The translations under genes were made by a program, and so were the position numbers. A stretch of 5,420 bases of DNA, taken from NCBI GenBank assembly GCA_027489475.1, contig JAIXZQ010000183.1, positions 1 through 5,420 on the forward strand, written 5' to 3'. Within the stretch, counting starts at the first letter, position 1. Each line of letters starts with the position of its first letter. Below the pieces are notes generated by a model. It saw nothing but the letters and a program-made list of their open reading frames with translations. It did no database searches and was not told the origin of the DNA. Of the stretch, positions 1 to 5,420 are shown piece by piece. The stretch comes from Methylophilus sp. (GTDB lineage: Bacteria; Pseudomonadota; Gammaproteobacteria; Burkholderiales; Methylophilaceae).

Positions 1-506
1 GTGGTGACTTTTTTAATCACTTGGCCAGTCAAATCCTGAAAATCTTGCGCCATCATAATATCCATCAGCAAGGATTTGGTCTGGCTGGTATGGTCATGCG
101 TCATGGCCAGATATTGCAAGGTTTCGTGCACCACCGCATCGTATTCAGACTTGAGCGAGGCGCGTTGCATAACCTCTTCCCAGCGCTGTTTAAGTGTCGC
201 TGCGCGATCAGCCAGCTCGCTTTGTAATGGTGTCGCCTGATCGGTTGCATTTAACACGCGCTCAGCCGCCTGTTCAGTCATTTTGGCAACATAACTCAAG
301 CGGTCACGCGCATCCGGGATCTCTTGCGCCACCTGCTCCAACACTTTGTCATAGCCCAATGCGCTCAAACTGTCATGCAAGGCGCGGGTCATATGACCAA
401 TACGACTGATCATGTCCTCTTGCTGATGTTCGTCAAGGTGATGCATCATACCCGCGGCTATTTCTTGTACAGCGGCGTTCTGATTGGGATTGATGGCCTC
501 AGTCAT
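1..506 (-). CDS. cheZ: CheZ, CheY-P phosphatase (3' end beyond the left edge)
   Basis: CheZ dephosphorylates CheY-P in the cytoplasm and so ends the signal to the flagellar motor. The frame opens with ATG at 506 and stays open for 168 full codons to the window edge, with no stop; I translated it directly. The protein is mostly helical, as expected for the long CheZ hairpin. Visible residues 150-166 carry the family signature IMMAQDFQDLTGQVIKK. Asp158 and Gln162 correspond to E. coli Asp143 and the catalytic Gln147. The N-terminus is about 15 residues longer than in E. coli before this motif. The C-terminal CheY-binding helix lies outside the window (E. coli CheZ is 214 residues). The start sits 2 bases after the cheY stop, with GAGG 7 bases upstream inside the end of cheY, so the two are tightly co-expressed. 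Identification is firm; only the truncation limits it. Confidence 0.96.
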   Translation of the reverse strand, partial: MTEAINPNQNAAVQEIAAGMMHHLDEHQQEDMISRIGHMTRALHDSLSALGYDKVLEQVAQEIPDARDRLSYVAKMTEQAAERVLNATDQATPLQSELADRAATLKQRWEEVMQRASLKSEYDAVVHETLQYLAMTHDHTSQTKSLLMDIMMAQDFQDLTGQVIKKVT

Positions 507-508
507 GA

Positions 509-907
509 TCACACCTCACCTTTTTCCATTTTTTCAAAAATTTTGCTCAGCTTTTCTTCAAGCGTCGCAGCAGTAAAGGGTTTCACCACATAGCCACTGG
601 CCTTGGCCTGCGCAGCGGCAATGATGTTTTCTTTCTTCGCTTCTGCCGTCACCATCAGCACCGGCAATTTGGACAATTTGCTGTCAGCACGAATGTTTTG
701 TAGCATGGTCAGCCCGTCCATATTCGGCATGTTCCAATCCGAGACCACAAACTCAAAGTCACCGTTACGCAGTTTATTCAGTGCATCGGCGCCATCTTCG
801 GCCTCTTCTACATTGTTGTAACCCAGTTCTTTGAGCAGGTTGCGCACAATTCGGCGCATGGTTGAAAAATCATCCACCACCAGAAATTTTGTATTTGGGT
901 TGCCCAT
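509..907 (-). CDS. cheY: CheY, chemotaxis response regulator
   Basis: CheY is a single-domain receiver that takes a phosphate from CheA and binds FliM at the flagellar switch. The 132-residue protein has every expected residue at the E. coli number: acidic pair Asp12/Asp13, phospho-acceptor Asp57 in [10 protein letters not shown], Thr87 in the [10 protein letters not shown] stretch, Tyr106, and Lys109 in the VVKPF motif. Long segments such as [18 protein letters not shown] match E. coli CheY as I remember it, so this is the motor-binding flagellar type and not a generic receiver. The ATG at 907 is supported by GGAG 6 bases upstream. It lies 69 bases after cheB and 2 bases before cheZ, the partner phosphatase. 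The C-terminus is slightly longer than in E. coli (ending EKMEKGEV), which is a minor difference. Confidence 0.98.
   Translation of the reverse strand: MGNPNTKFLVVDDFSTMRRIVRNLLKELGYNNVEEAEDGADALNKLRNGDFEFVVSDWNMPNMDGLTMLQNIRADSKLSKLPVLMVTAEAKKENIIAAAQAKASGYVVKPFTAATLEEKLSKIFEKMEKGEV
514..517 (-). promoter_or_regulatory. Ribosome binding site of cheZ, inside the cheY 3' end
   Basis: GAGG on the minus strand lies 7 bases before the cheZ ATG at 506 and overlaps the last cheY codons. Ribosomes ending cheY therefore sit over the cheZ start, which would help keep the kinase-output protein and its phosphatase in a steady ratio. Confidence 0.7.
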
Positions 908-913
908 ATGTGA

Positions 914-917
914 CTCC
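914..917 (-). promoter_or_regulatory. Ribosome binding site of cheY
   Basis: GGAG on the minus strand lies 6 bases before the cheY ATG at 907. It is in the 69-base gap after cheB. The rest of that gap is A/T-rich and shows no convincing promoter or terminator. Confidence 0.7.
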
Positions 918-976
918 GCTATCTTTCGTTTTTAATTCAAATATCTCACTGCATTAACTGATTGCTCTGCGTTGCA

Positions 977-2047
977 CTATACACGCATGGCGCGTTCACT
1001 GTTGGTCGCCAGATATTGCAATACCATGCGTGGCAAGTCTTTCAAATGGCCGATTTCATGTACGCCACCCTGCACCACCGCCTCACGCGGCATGCCATAG
1101 ACCACACAGCTTTCTTCGTTTTGTGCAAAGTTATAGGCGCCCGCATGTTTCATACGCAACATGCCGGCTGCGCCATCTTTACCCATGCCCGTTAAAATAA
1201 TCCCTACCGCGTTTTTACCCGCATGGGTGGCTGCCGAGTCAAACAATACATCCACCGAGGGTTTATGTCTATTCACTGGCTCGGCGTCTGACAAGCGCGT
1301 CACATAGTTTGCGCCGCTTCGTGCCAGCAGTAAATGTTGGTCCCCAGGCGCGATATACGCATGTCCGGGTAACACACGCTCACCATCGCTGGCCTCTTTG
1401 ACCGAAATTTTACATAAGCCATCGAGACGGGTTGCAAATGACTTGGTAAAGCCTGCAGGCATGTGCTGGGTAATCAATATACCCGGACAGTCAGAAGGCA
1501 TCTGCATTAAAAAAGCTTTAATGGCTTCGGTGCCGCCAGTGGACGCACCGATAATCAGCAATTTTTCACTACTGATTAAGGGATTGCGAATCGCCGCTTG
1601 AGGCGTTTGCGCCGCCGTTGATTTGGCAATGCTTTGCAAGGTGCTGATTTTGGCCCGTGCCGCCGTACGTATTTTGTCGGTAATCTCATCGGCATATTGC
1701 TGCATGCCTTGCGAGATGCCCATTTTGGGCTTGGTGACAAAGTCTGTGGCGCCCAGCTCAAGCGCACGTAAGGTGATTTCTGAGCCTTTTTCCGTCAAGG
1801 TCGATACCATCAGCACCGGCATCGGCCGTAAACGCATCAATTTTTCTAAAAAATCCAAGCCGTCCATGCGCGGCATTTCGACATCCAGCGTCAATACGTC
1901 TGGGTTGAGCTGCTTAATCATTTCTCTGGCCACCAACGGGTCGGGCGCAGTGCCCACCACTTCGAGGTCTTTGGTGTCGTTGATAATTTCGCTCAGCAGG
2001 CTACGGATCAATGCCGAATCATCAATTACCAGCACTTTCGTTTTCAT
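977..2047 (-). CDS. cheB: CheB, receptor methylesterase / glutamine deamidase response regulator
   Basis: CheB removes methyl groups from receptor glutamates and is switched on by phosphorylation from CheA. The 356-residue length is normal. Residues 1-125 form the receiver domain, with Asp9/Asp10, phospho-acceptor Asp55 in [11 protein letters not shown], Ser82/Thr83 and Lys106 in the VTKP motif. A linker rich in Ala, Ser, Thr and Gln (about 130-160) follows. Residues 162-350 form the esterase domain with the full catalytic triad: Ser169 in GASTGG, His195 in QHMP and Asp291 in TGMGKDG. The late motif VVYGMPREA (315-323) is also present. The ATG at 2047 is preceded by GGGGA about 5 bases upstream. 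It starts 24 bases after the cheD stop, so it is almost certainly co-transcribed. CheR, the opposing enzyme, is encoded two genes upstream. Nothing appears broken or missing. Confidence 0.98.
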   Translation of the reverse strand: MKTKVLVIDDSALIRSLLSEIINDTKDLEVVGTAPDPLVAREMIKQLNPDVLTLDVEMPRMDGLDFLEKLMRLRPMPVLMVSTLTEKGSEITLRALELGATDFVTKPKMGISQGMQQYADEITDKIRTAARAKISTLQSIAKSTAAQTPQAAIRNPLISSEKLLIIGASTGGTEAIKAFLMQMPSDCPGILITQHMPAGFTKSFATRLDGLCKISVKEASDGERVLPGHAYIAPGDQHLLLARSGANYVTRLSDAEPVNRHKPSVDVLFDSAATHAGKNAVGIILTGMGKDGAAGMLRMKHAGAYNFAQNEESCVVYGMPREAVVQGGVHEIGHLKDLPRMVLQYLATNSERAMRV

Positions 2048-2071
2048 AGCATCCCCATGTTGTAATTATTA

Positions 2072-2680
2072 TTAAAACAAATCGATATCGCCCGCCACCT
2101 CGTTGGTTTTGAGCTTGCTGGAGTAAGCTTGCTCGCGCTTGACCAAGGTGTAGTTGTTCAATTGTTTGAGTTTCTTCACCAGCACTTTGCCGGTTTTAGG
2201 GAAAAAATACACTTTGCGTGGATAGATATCCAAGAGGTCTTCCCCAGTGACTTTAATCCCTTCATCCTTGAGGTATTTTTTGACAAATGCCGCATTGCGG
2301 TCACCGACGTTGTTGGTGGTAAAGCTACGCAACACATTGCCGCCGCCAAATATTTTAGCTTCGAGGTTTTCGCGTTTAGCGCCATTGCGCAATAACTGGT
2401 TAATCAACACTTCCATGGCATAAGTGCCATAGCGCATAGACTCCGAGACCGGGCTGTCTTTATCCGCAGTCGCGCTGTCAGGCAGCATAAAGTGGTTCAT
2501 GCCGCCAATGCCAGTGCGGGTGTCGCGGATACAAGCCGAGACACAGGAGCCAAGCACCGTCACAATCAGCATGTCCTGATCGGTATAGTAATACTCCCCT
2601 GGAGAAATTTTGGCAGCGTTACAGTTAAACGTTCTGTCAAAATACAGGGTGTTGGAAATTTCTTCTTGCATGACGCTCAT
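2072..2680 (-). CDS. cheD: CheD, chemoreceptor glutamine deamidase
   Basis: CheD deamidates specific receptor glutamines to glutamates, making new methylation sites, and in some bacteria works with phosphatases of the CheC type. The 202-residue protein has the CheD core: Thr41 and catalytic Cys46 in TVLGSCVSACI, His63 in GGMNHFMLPD, then RYGTYAME (83-90), the KIFGGGNVL loop (109-117), and a C-terminal PKTGKVLVKKL strand region (161-171). It ends in GDIDLF, a tail I associate with betaproteobacterial CheD. Its ATG overlaps the cheR TGA as ATGA (2680-2677), which implies translational coupling. The upstream ribosome site is poor (GGAAAA), and a second in-frame ATG lies three codons downstream at 2671, so the exact start is slightly uncertain. 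No CheC is visible; CheZ in the same operon fills the phosphatase role. Confidence 0.97.
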   Translation of the reverse strand: MSVMQEEISNTLYFDRTFNCNAAKISPGEYYYTDQDMLIVTVLGSCVSACIRDTRTGIGGMNHFMLPDSATADKDSPVSESMRYGTYAMEVLINQLLRNGAKRENLEAKIFGGGNVLRSFTTNNVGDRNAAFVKKYLKDEGIKVTGEDLLDIYPRKVYFFPKTGKVLVKKLKQLNNYTLVKREQAYSSKLKTNEVAGDIDLF

Positions 2681-3576
2681 GTCGTTTTCCGATGCGTAAA
2701 CAGGCTGGATCTTGCCACCCCATTTGTTTTTAATTTATAAACGGTTTTACCTAACAGTTGTAATTGGTCAGACACATACAAAAAGTTTTCTGAATGCCCA
2801 GCCAGCAACAAACTTTCTTCATGCATGAGAGTAATAAATTTTTCGATGATTTTTCCCTGTGTCGGTTTATCAAAATAAATCATTACATTGCGACAAAAAA
2901 TCACGTCAAAAGGCTCTCTAAATGGCCATTGTGCGTCCAGCAGATTCAATTGATGAAACTGAATCAACTCACGTAAGCCTTTTTTCATGCGCACCAGCCC
3001 GTCATGCTTGCCAGTGCCTTTTTCAAAAAAACGCCGTACACGTGCCGCATCCATTTTTTTGATGCGGTCTACCGGATACACCCCCGCCGCGGCCGTCGCC
3101 AATACATTCGTATCAATATCAGTGGCCACAATACTGACCGGTGGATGCAAGGTATTAAATGCCTCGCAAGCAGTCATCGCGATGGAGTAAGGTTCTTCGC
3201 CCGTTGAGGCGGCCGAGCACCAAATGCGTAACGGACGACCGGCTTTGCCTGCCGCCAGTTTGACCAAATGCTCAGCTAAAATTGGGAAATGATGCTCCTC
3301 TCTAAAAAATGAGGTGAGATTGGTGGTCAACGCGTTGGTAAACGCCTGCCATTCATCAGCATCATTCTGTTGTTCCAGACGGTCTAGGTATTGCTTAAAA
3401 CTCAGGATATCCAGAGCCCGCAGTCGTCGACCAATCCGGCTGTAAACCATGTCGGTCTTTGCATCGGATAATGAAATGCCTGCATGACGATAAATCAACT
3501 GTTTGATTCTGACAAAATCGTCCCGCGTGAATAAAAACTCACGTGCTTCTGTGTCTGGCTTTTTAAGTGCACTCAC
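2677..3576 (-). CDS. cheR: CheR, SAM-dependent chemoreceptor methyltransferase
   Basis: CheR transfers methyl groups from S-adenosylmethionine to receptor glutamates during adaptation. The 299-residue length is typical. An N-terminal helical domain (about 15-80) precedes TNLTSFFRE (85-93), whose Arg92 matches the active-site arginine of the family. The SAM-binding core follows: LRIWCSAASTGEEPY (116-130), ATDID (151-155), CRNVMIYF (228-235) and GHSEN (260-264). The beta-subdomain contains GTG at 187-189 followed by HDGLVRM, closely resembling the E. coli GTGPHEGLVRV loop that binds receptor C-terminal pentapeptides. The start is a GTG at 3576: an in-frame TAG lies four codons upstream, no ATG lies between, and AGGA is 7 bases before the GTG. 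The gene follows the Fae-family gene after 69 bases and overlaps cheD by 4 bases. Confidence 0.97.
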   Translation of the reverse strand: MSALKKPDTEAREFLFTRDDFVRIKQLIYRHAGISLSDAKTDMVYSRIGRRLRALDILSFKQYLDRLEQQNDADEWQAFTNALTTNLTSFFREEHHFPILAEHLVKLAAGKAGRPLRIWCSAASTGEEPYSIAMTACEAFNTLHPPVSIVATDIDTNVLATAAAGVYPVDRIKKMDAARVRRFFEKGTGKHDGLVRMKKGLRELIQFHQLNLLDAQWPFREPFDVIFCRNVMIYFDKPTQGKIIEKFITLMHEESLLLAGHSENFLYVSDQLQLLGKTVYKLKTNGVARSSLFTHRKTT

Positions 3577-3583
3577 TTCGTTA

Positions 3584-3587
3584 TCCT
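3584..3587 (-). promoter_or_regulatory. Ribosome binding site supporting the GTG start of cheR
   Basis: AGGA on the minus strand lies 7 bases before the GTG at 3576. It overlaps an in-frame TAG (3588-3586) that rules out any longer N-terminus. With no ATG between that stop and the conserved N-terminal domain, the GTG is the start. Confidence 0.75.
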
Positions 3588-3606
3588 ATGCAAATCCGTG
3601 GGCTGC

Positions 3607-3626
3607 CTGTTGCGACAGCGACTGTC
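3607..3626 (-). repeat. Small overlapping inverted repeats between the Fae-family gene and cheR
   Basis: In the 69-base gap, CTGT/ACAG (3607-3610 and 3615-3618) and GACAG/CTGTC (3614-3618 and 3622-3626, 3-base loop) form two mutually exclusive short stems sharing one arm. There is no following T-run. This is at most a weak RNA structure or a protein site; chance is quite possible. Confidence 0.25.
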
Positions 3627-3645
3627 ACCACCTGAGTAGCCAGTC

Positions 3646-4356
3646 TTAAGCGCGCGTGGTATCTACGCGGTTTTTCATTTGCGACAAAGCAAGGCCGACT
3701 TGTTGTTCGTCTGCCACTTTGCGCTCATAGCTCTTTTGCACTTGTTTGCTACGCTCTTGCATCTGAGAGATGGCCAGCGCTGCAGCAGTGTCTTCTGCAC
3801 GACGGTTTCTCGCTTCAGGGGTTTTAGCGGCAAATGGATGCAACGCATCTTTGTACTGTTTCACCACATCAGCAGCTTTAGGCTCACGGTTCACCGCGGC
3901 TTTAATCGCAATCTTGGTGGCACGGTAGTTCCAATCTTGGATACGGTCGTCCATGTCGGCTTTGCTATCAATAAACACGCCCACACAGATAAACACATCA
4001 TCGGCTTCTTCGAGTGGAATGGTGCCGTCTGCGACACAATCCATCACCGCCATGGCCACACCGCGTTGTGCTGGACCAAACATTTGCGTGGCTTGACGGC
4101 CGTCTTTGATGGTCACCTTGTTAAACATCACGGTGTTGGGTTTAACCATCATGTTAGGCGCTGCAATCGCCAATAACCCGTTTACCCCTTGTTTTTGGTC
4201 GGTGAGCGTACGACAAAATGCGTCTTCTGCAGCGCTACCGCGTGGTCCCATAATCAAGTCGATATGCGCCACATTTTTCAAGTCCAAGCCAGAACCATCA
4301 GGGCGATCTTCGATGACCAAACCCTCGCCAATAAGTACACGATCAATCACTGCCAT
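3646..4356 (-). CDS. fae: Formaldehyde-activating enzyme (Fae) family protein with a C-terminal extension, inside a chemotaxis operon
   Basis: Classical Fae condenses formaldehyde with tetrahydromethanopterin in methylotrophs and is about 170 residues. Residues 1-177 of this 236-residue protein are clearly Fae: [13 protein letters not shown] (29-41) with the catalytic-type His31, KPNT (72-75), FNKVTIK (78-84), QMFGPAQ (91-97), [14 protein letters not shown] (116-129), NYRATK (143-148) and HPFAA (173-177). From my memory of the family, it differs in a 9-residue insertion before His31, Arg98 where classical Fae has His, and Asp130-Ser131 where it has His-Trp. Residues 178-236 are an added charged, probably helical tail with a repeated LA(I/L)SQM motif. 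The ATG at 4356 has AGGAG 7 bases upstream. It sits between a receptor gene and cheR on the same strand. Family membership is firm. Classical enzyme activity is doubtful, and a role in C1 sensing or chemotactic adaptation is inference from the context. Confidence 0.9.
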   Translation of the reverse strand: MAVIDRVLIGEGLVIEDRPDGSGLDLKNVAHIDLIMGPRGSAAEDAFCRTLTDQKQGVNGLLAIAAPNMMVKPNTVMFNKVTIKDGRQATQMFGPAQRGVAMAVMDCVADGTIPLEEADDVFICVGVFIDSKADMDDRIQDWNYRATKIAIKAAVNREPKAADVVKQYKDALHPFAAKTPEARNRRAEDTAAALAISQMQERSKQVQKSYERKVADEQQVGLALSQMKNRVDTTRA

Positions 4357-4363
4357 TTTTATA

Positions 4364-4368
4364 CTCCT
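4364..4368 (-). promoter_or_regulatory. Ribosome binding site of the Fae-family gene
   Basis: AGGAG on the minus strand lies 7 bases before the ATG at 4356, the strongest Shine-Dalgarno match in the window. It fixes the start and suggests that this gene is translated well and independently, not by coupling to the receptor gene, whose stop is 52 bases upstream. Confidence 0.8.
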
Positions 4369-4408
4369 GATAAAAAGTACATCTACATAAAAGGACTAAG
4401 CCACTGCC

Positions 4409-5420
4409 CTAACCATTGCTGACCATGCGCGCGGGTGCGCGCCAGTCAGCATTCCCACTGCTTGTTGATCCGCCACTGCTGGCCTCATCAACGATAAACA
4501 CACTCACGGCGGTTGCCAGCTCACTGGCATGATCCATCAAGGATTCTGCAGCGGCAGCGGCTTCTTCAACCAAGGCCGTGTTTTGCTGCGTTACTTCATC
4601 CATACGCACCACAGCATCATTCACCAGTGCAATGCCTGAGCTTTGCTCATTAGAGGCAGAAGCAATTTCGCCAATAATGACGCTCACTCTTTTCACTGCA
4701 TCAACAATCTCCAGCATGGTGCTGCCCGCCTCTTCCACTTGACGGCTGCCTTCGGCGGTTTTATTGACGGAGTCGTTAATCAATTCTTTAATCTCTCGTG
4801 CAGCCACTGAGGAGCGTTGGGCGAGATTGCCTACCTCCGCTGCCACCACTGCAAAACCTCGGCCTTGTTCACCCGCGCGAGCGGCTTCAACGGCGGCGTT
4901 TAAGGCCAAAATATTGGTTTGGAAGGCAATGCTGTCGATGACCGAAATAATGTCTTCAATCTTGCGCGCGCTGGCGTTGATATCGCTCATGGTATTAACC
5001 ACGGTATTCACGGCCTCGCCGCCTTTCACTGCCACCGTCGACGCTTGTGCCGCCAGATAATTTGCCTGTTTAGCGTTTTCGGCGTTCTGTTTTACGGTGG
5101 TAGATAACTCATCCATGCTAGACGCTGTTTTCTCTAGGTTGGCGGCCTGATCTTCTGTGCGGCGGCTCAGGTCTGCATTGCCTTGCGCGATTTCACGCGC
5201 CGCCAAGTGAATAGATTCCGACGCCGCTTTGACGGTCAACACCGGCTCTATAATCATGTCTAGGGTGTTGTTCATGCCTTGCACAATCTTGCGATAATCA
5301 CCGGGGTGACGATCGGCATTCGCACGCACGGTGACACGCCCTTCTTTAGCGGCTTCGGCCAGCATCTGTGCATCAGCGTTCAGCGCTTTCAGATTACGAC
5401 GCACCTGCTCTATGGTTTGA
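4409..5420 (-). CDS. Methyl-accepting chemotaxis protein, C-terminal cytoplasmic part (5' end beyond the right edge)
   Basis: Chemoreceptors pass ligand signals to CheA/CheW at a cytoplasmic hairpin tip. The frame is open to the right edge (336 visible codons from 5419); a GTG at 5404 is internal valine, not a credible start. Visible residues about 8-60 form a HAMP-like segment of the [15 protein letters not shown] type, so ligand-binding and membrane regions are off-window. A methylation helix follows (about 85-120). The tip, around [20 protein letters not shown] (164-183) and then [10 protein letters not shown], is the 36H Tsr/Tar class. The second methylation helix contains [19 protein letters not shown] (276-294). 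Oddities: two of three first-helix methylation positions are Asp90 and Lys97, the tip-flanking EVR motif reads EVG, and after a Ser/Gly linker the protein ends [13 protein letters not shown] with no NWETF-type pentapeptide. It is 52 bases upstream of the Fae-family gene. The ligand cannot be inferred from what is visible. Confidence 0.96.
   Translation of the reverse strand, partial: QTIEQVRRNLKALNADAQMLAEAAKEGRVTVRANADRHPGDYRKIVQGMNNTLDMIIEPVLTVKAASESIHLAAREIAQGNADLSRRTEDQAANLEKTASSMDELSTTVKQNAENAKQANYLAAQASTVAVKGGEAVNTVVNTMSDINASARKIEDIISVIDSIAFQTNILALNAAVEAARAGEQGRGFAVVAAEVGNLAQRSSVAAREIKELINDSVNKTAEGSRQVEEAGSTMLEIVDAVKRVSVIIGEIASASNEQSSGIALVNDAVVRMDEVTQQNTALVEEAAAAAESLMDHASELATAVSVFIVDEASSGGSTSSGNADWRAPARMVSNG
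4427..4442 (-). repeat. G+C-only inverted repeat at the end of the receptor gene
   Basis: Two GCGCGC arms (4427-4432 and 4437-4442) flank a 4-base loop, within the last codons of the receptor gene and 16 bases before its stop codon. In RNA this could form a 6-bp all-GC stem. No T-run follows on the minus strand, so it is not an intrinsic terminator. It may affect RNA stability or be a by-product of the Arg/Ala codons there. Confidence 0.4.

Noticed and set aside
908..976. A possible sigma-70-like promoter before cheY (TTAATG, 17 bases, TAAAAA)
   Set aside because: Only about 3 of 6 and 4 of 6 consensus bases match in an A/T-rich gap; this is expected by chance. No sigma-28 flagellar promoter (TAAA ... 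GCCGATAA) was seen here or before the Fae-family gene.
1623..2075. A 150-codon open frame on the plus strand opposite the cheB receiver region
   Set aside because: It lies antisense to the well-conserved CheB catalytic and receiver motifs, has no recognisable domain, and its Ser/Ile-rich composition is typical of a shadow frame.
3607..3626. The inverted repeats after the Fae-family gene as a transcription terminator
   Set aside because: The stems are only 4-5 bp, share an arm, and no T-run follows on the minus strand.
3676..3693. The LALSQM motif in the Fae tail as a FliM-like CheY-binding peptide (LSQxEIDALL)
   Set aside because: Only LSQ matches; the essential acidic and hydrophobic residues that follow in FliM are absent (MKNRVDTT).
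3679..4176. A 165-codon open frame on the plus strand opposite the Fae-family gene
   Set aside because: It is antisense to a clear family member, resembles no protein I recognise, is rich in His and Phe from reverse-reading codons, and has no ribosome site. It is a shadow.
5402..5404. GTG at 5404 as the start of the chemoreceptor
   Set aside because: The frame continues open upstream to the window edge (Gln-Thr-Ile-Glu-Gln before it), and it lies within a HAMP-like segment, so the gene begins outside the window.
1..5420. Mobile elements, CRISPR arrays, tRNA/rRNA genes or attachment sites
   Set aside because: I saw no transposase, regularly spaced direct repeats, tRNA-like cloverleaf or rRNA segment. 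Nearly all of the window is coding, and no gap exceeds 70 bases.

Overview
This window is one block of seven co-directional genes, all on the minus strand, from the core of a flagellar chemotaxis cluster. In transcription order (high to low coordinates) they are: a methyl-accepting chemotaxis protein missing its N-terminus at the right edge, a gene of the formaldehyde-activating enzyme (Fae) family, cheR, cheD, cheB, cheY, and the first 168 codons of cheZ running off the left edge. Gaps are short (69, 52, 69, 24 and 2 bases, with one 4-base overlap). I see no convincing terminator and no confident promoter, so the block is best read as part of one long operon whose promoter lies to the right of the window.

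The set CheR, CheD, CheB, CheY and CheZ, a CheY almost superimposable on the E. coli protein, and a CheD ending in a GDIDLF-type tail all suggest a beta- or gammaproteobacterium. The Fae family belongs to the tetrahydromethanopterin (H4MPT) C1 pathway of methylotrophs. With a base composition that looks close to half G+C by eye, a methylotrophic betaproteobacterium of the Methylophilaceae type (Methylophilus- or Methylotenera-like) is the most likely source. That assignment is inference, not proof.

The chemotaxis genes form a working adaptation and output module. The receptor signals through CheA/CheW, which are not in the window. CheR methylates receptor glutamates, CheB (activated by phosphorylation) removes the methyl groups, and CheD deamidates receptor glutamines. 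Phospho-CheY carries the signal to the flagellar motor, and CheZ dephosphorylates CheY.

The notable element is the Fae-family gene inserted between the receptor and cheR. It keeps the Fae core and the catalytic-type histidine, but has a 9-residue insertion before that histidine, changes at several residues that are near-invariant in classical Fae, and a charged 59-residue C-terminal tail with a 16-residue repeat at a 28-residue period. This looks like a repurposed Fae, possibly a C1-compound (formaldehyde) sensor or adaptor for chemotaxis. The adjacent receptor is also unusual: two of its three first-helix methylation positions are Asp and Lys, and it lacks a CheR-tethering pentapeptide.
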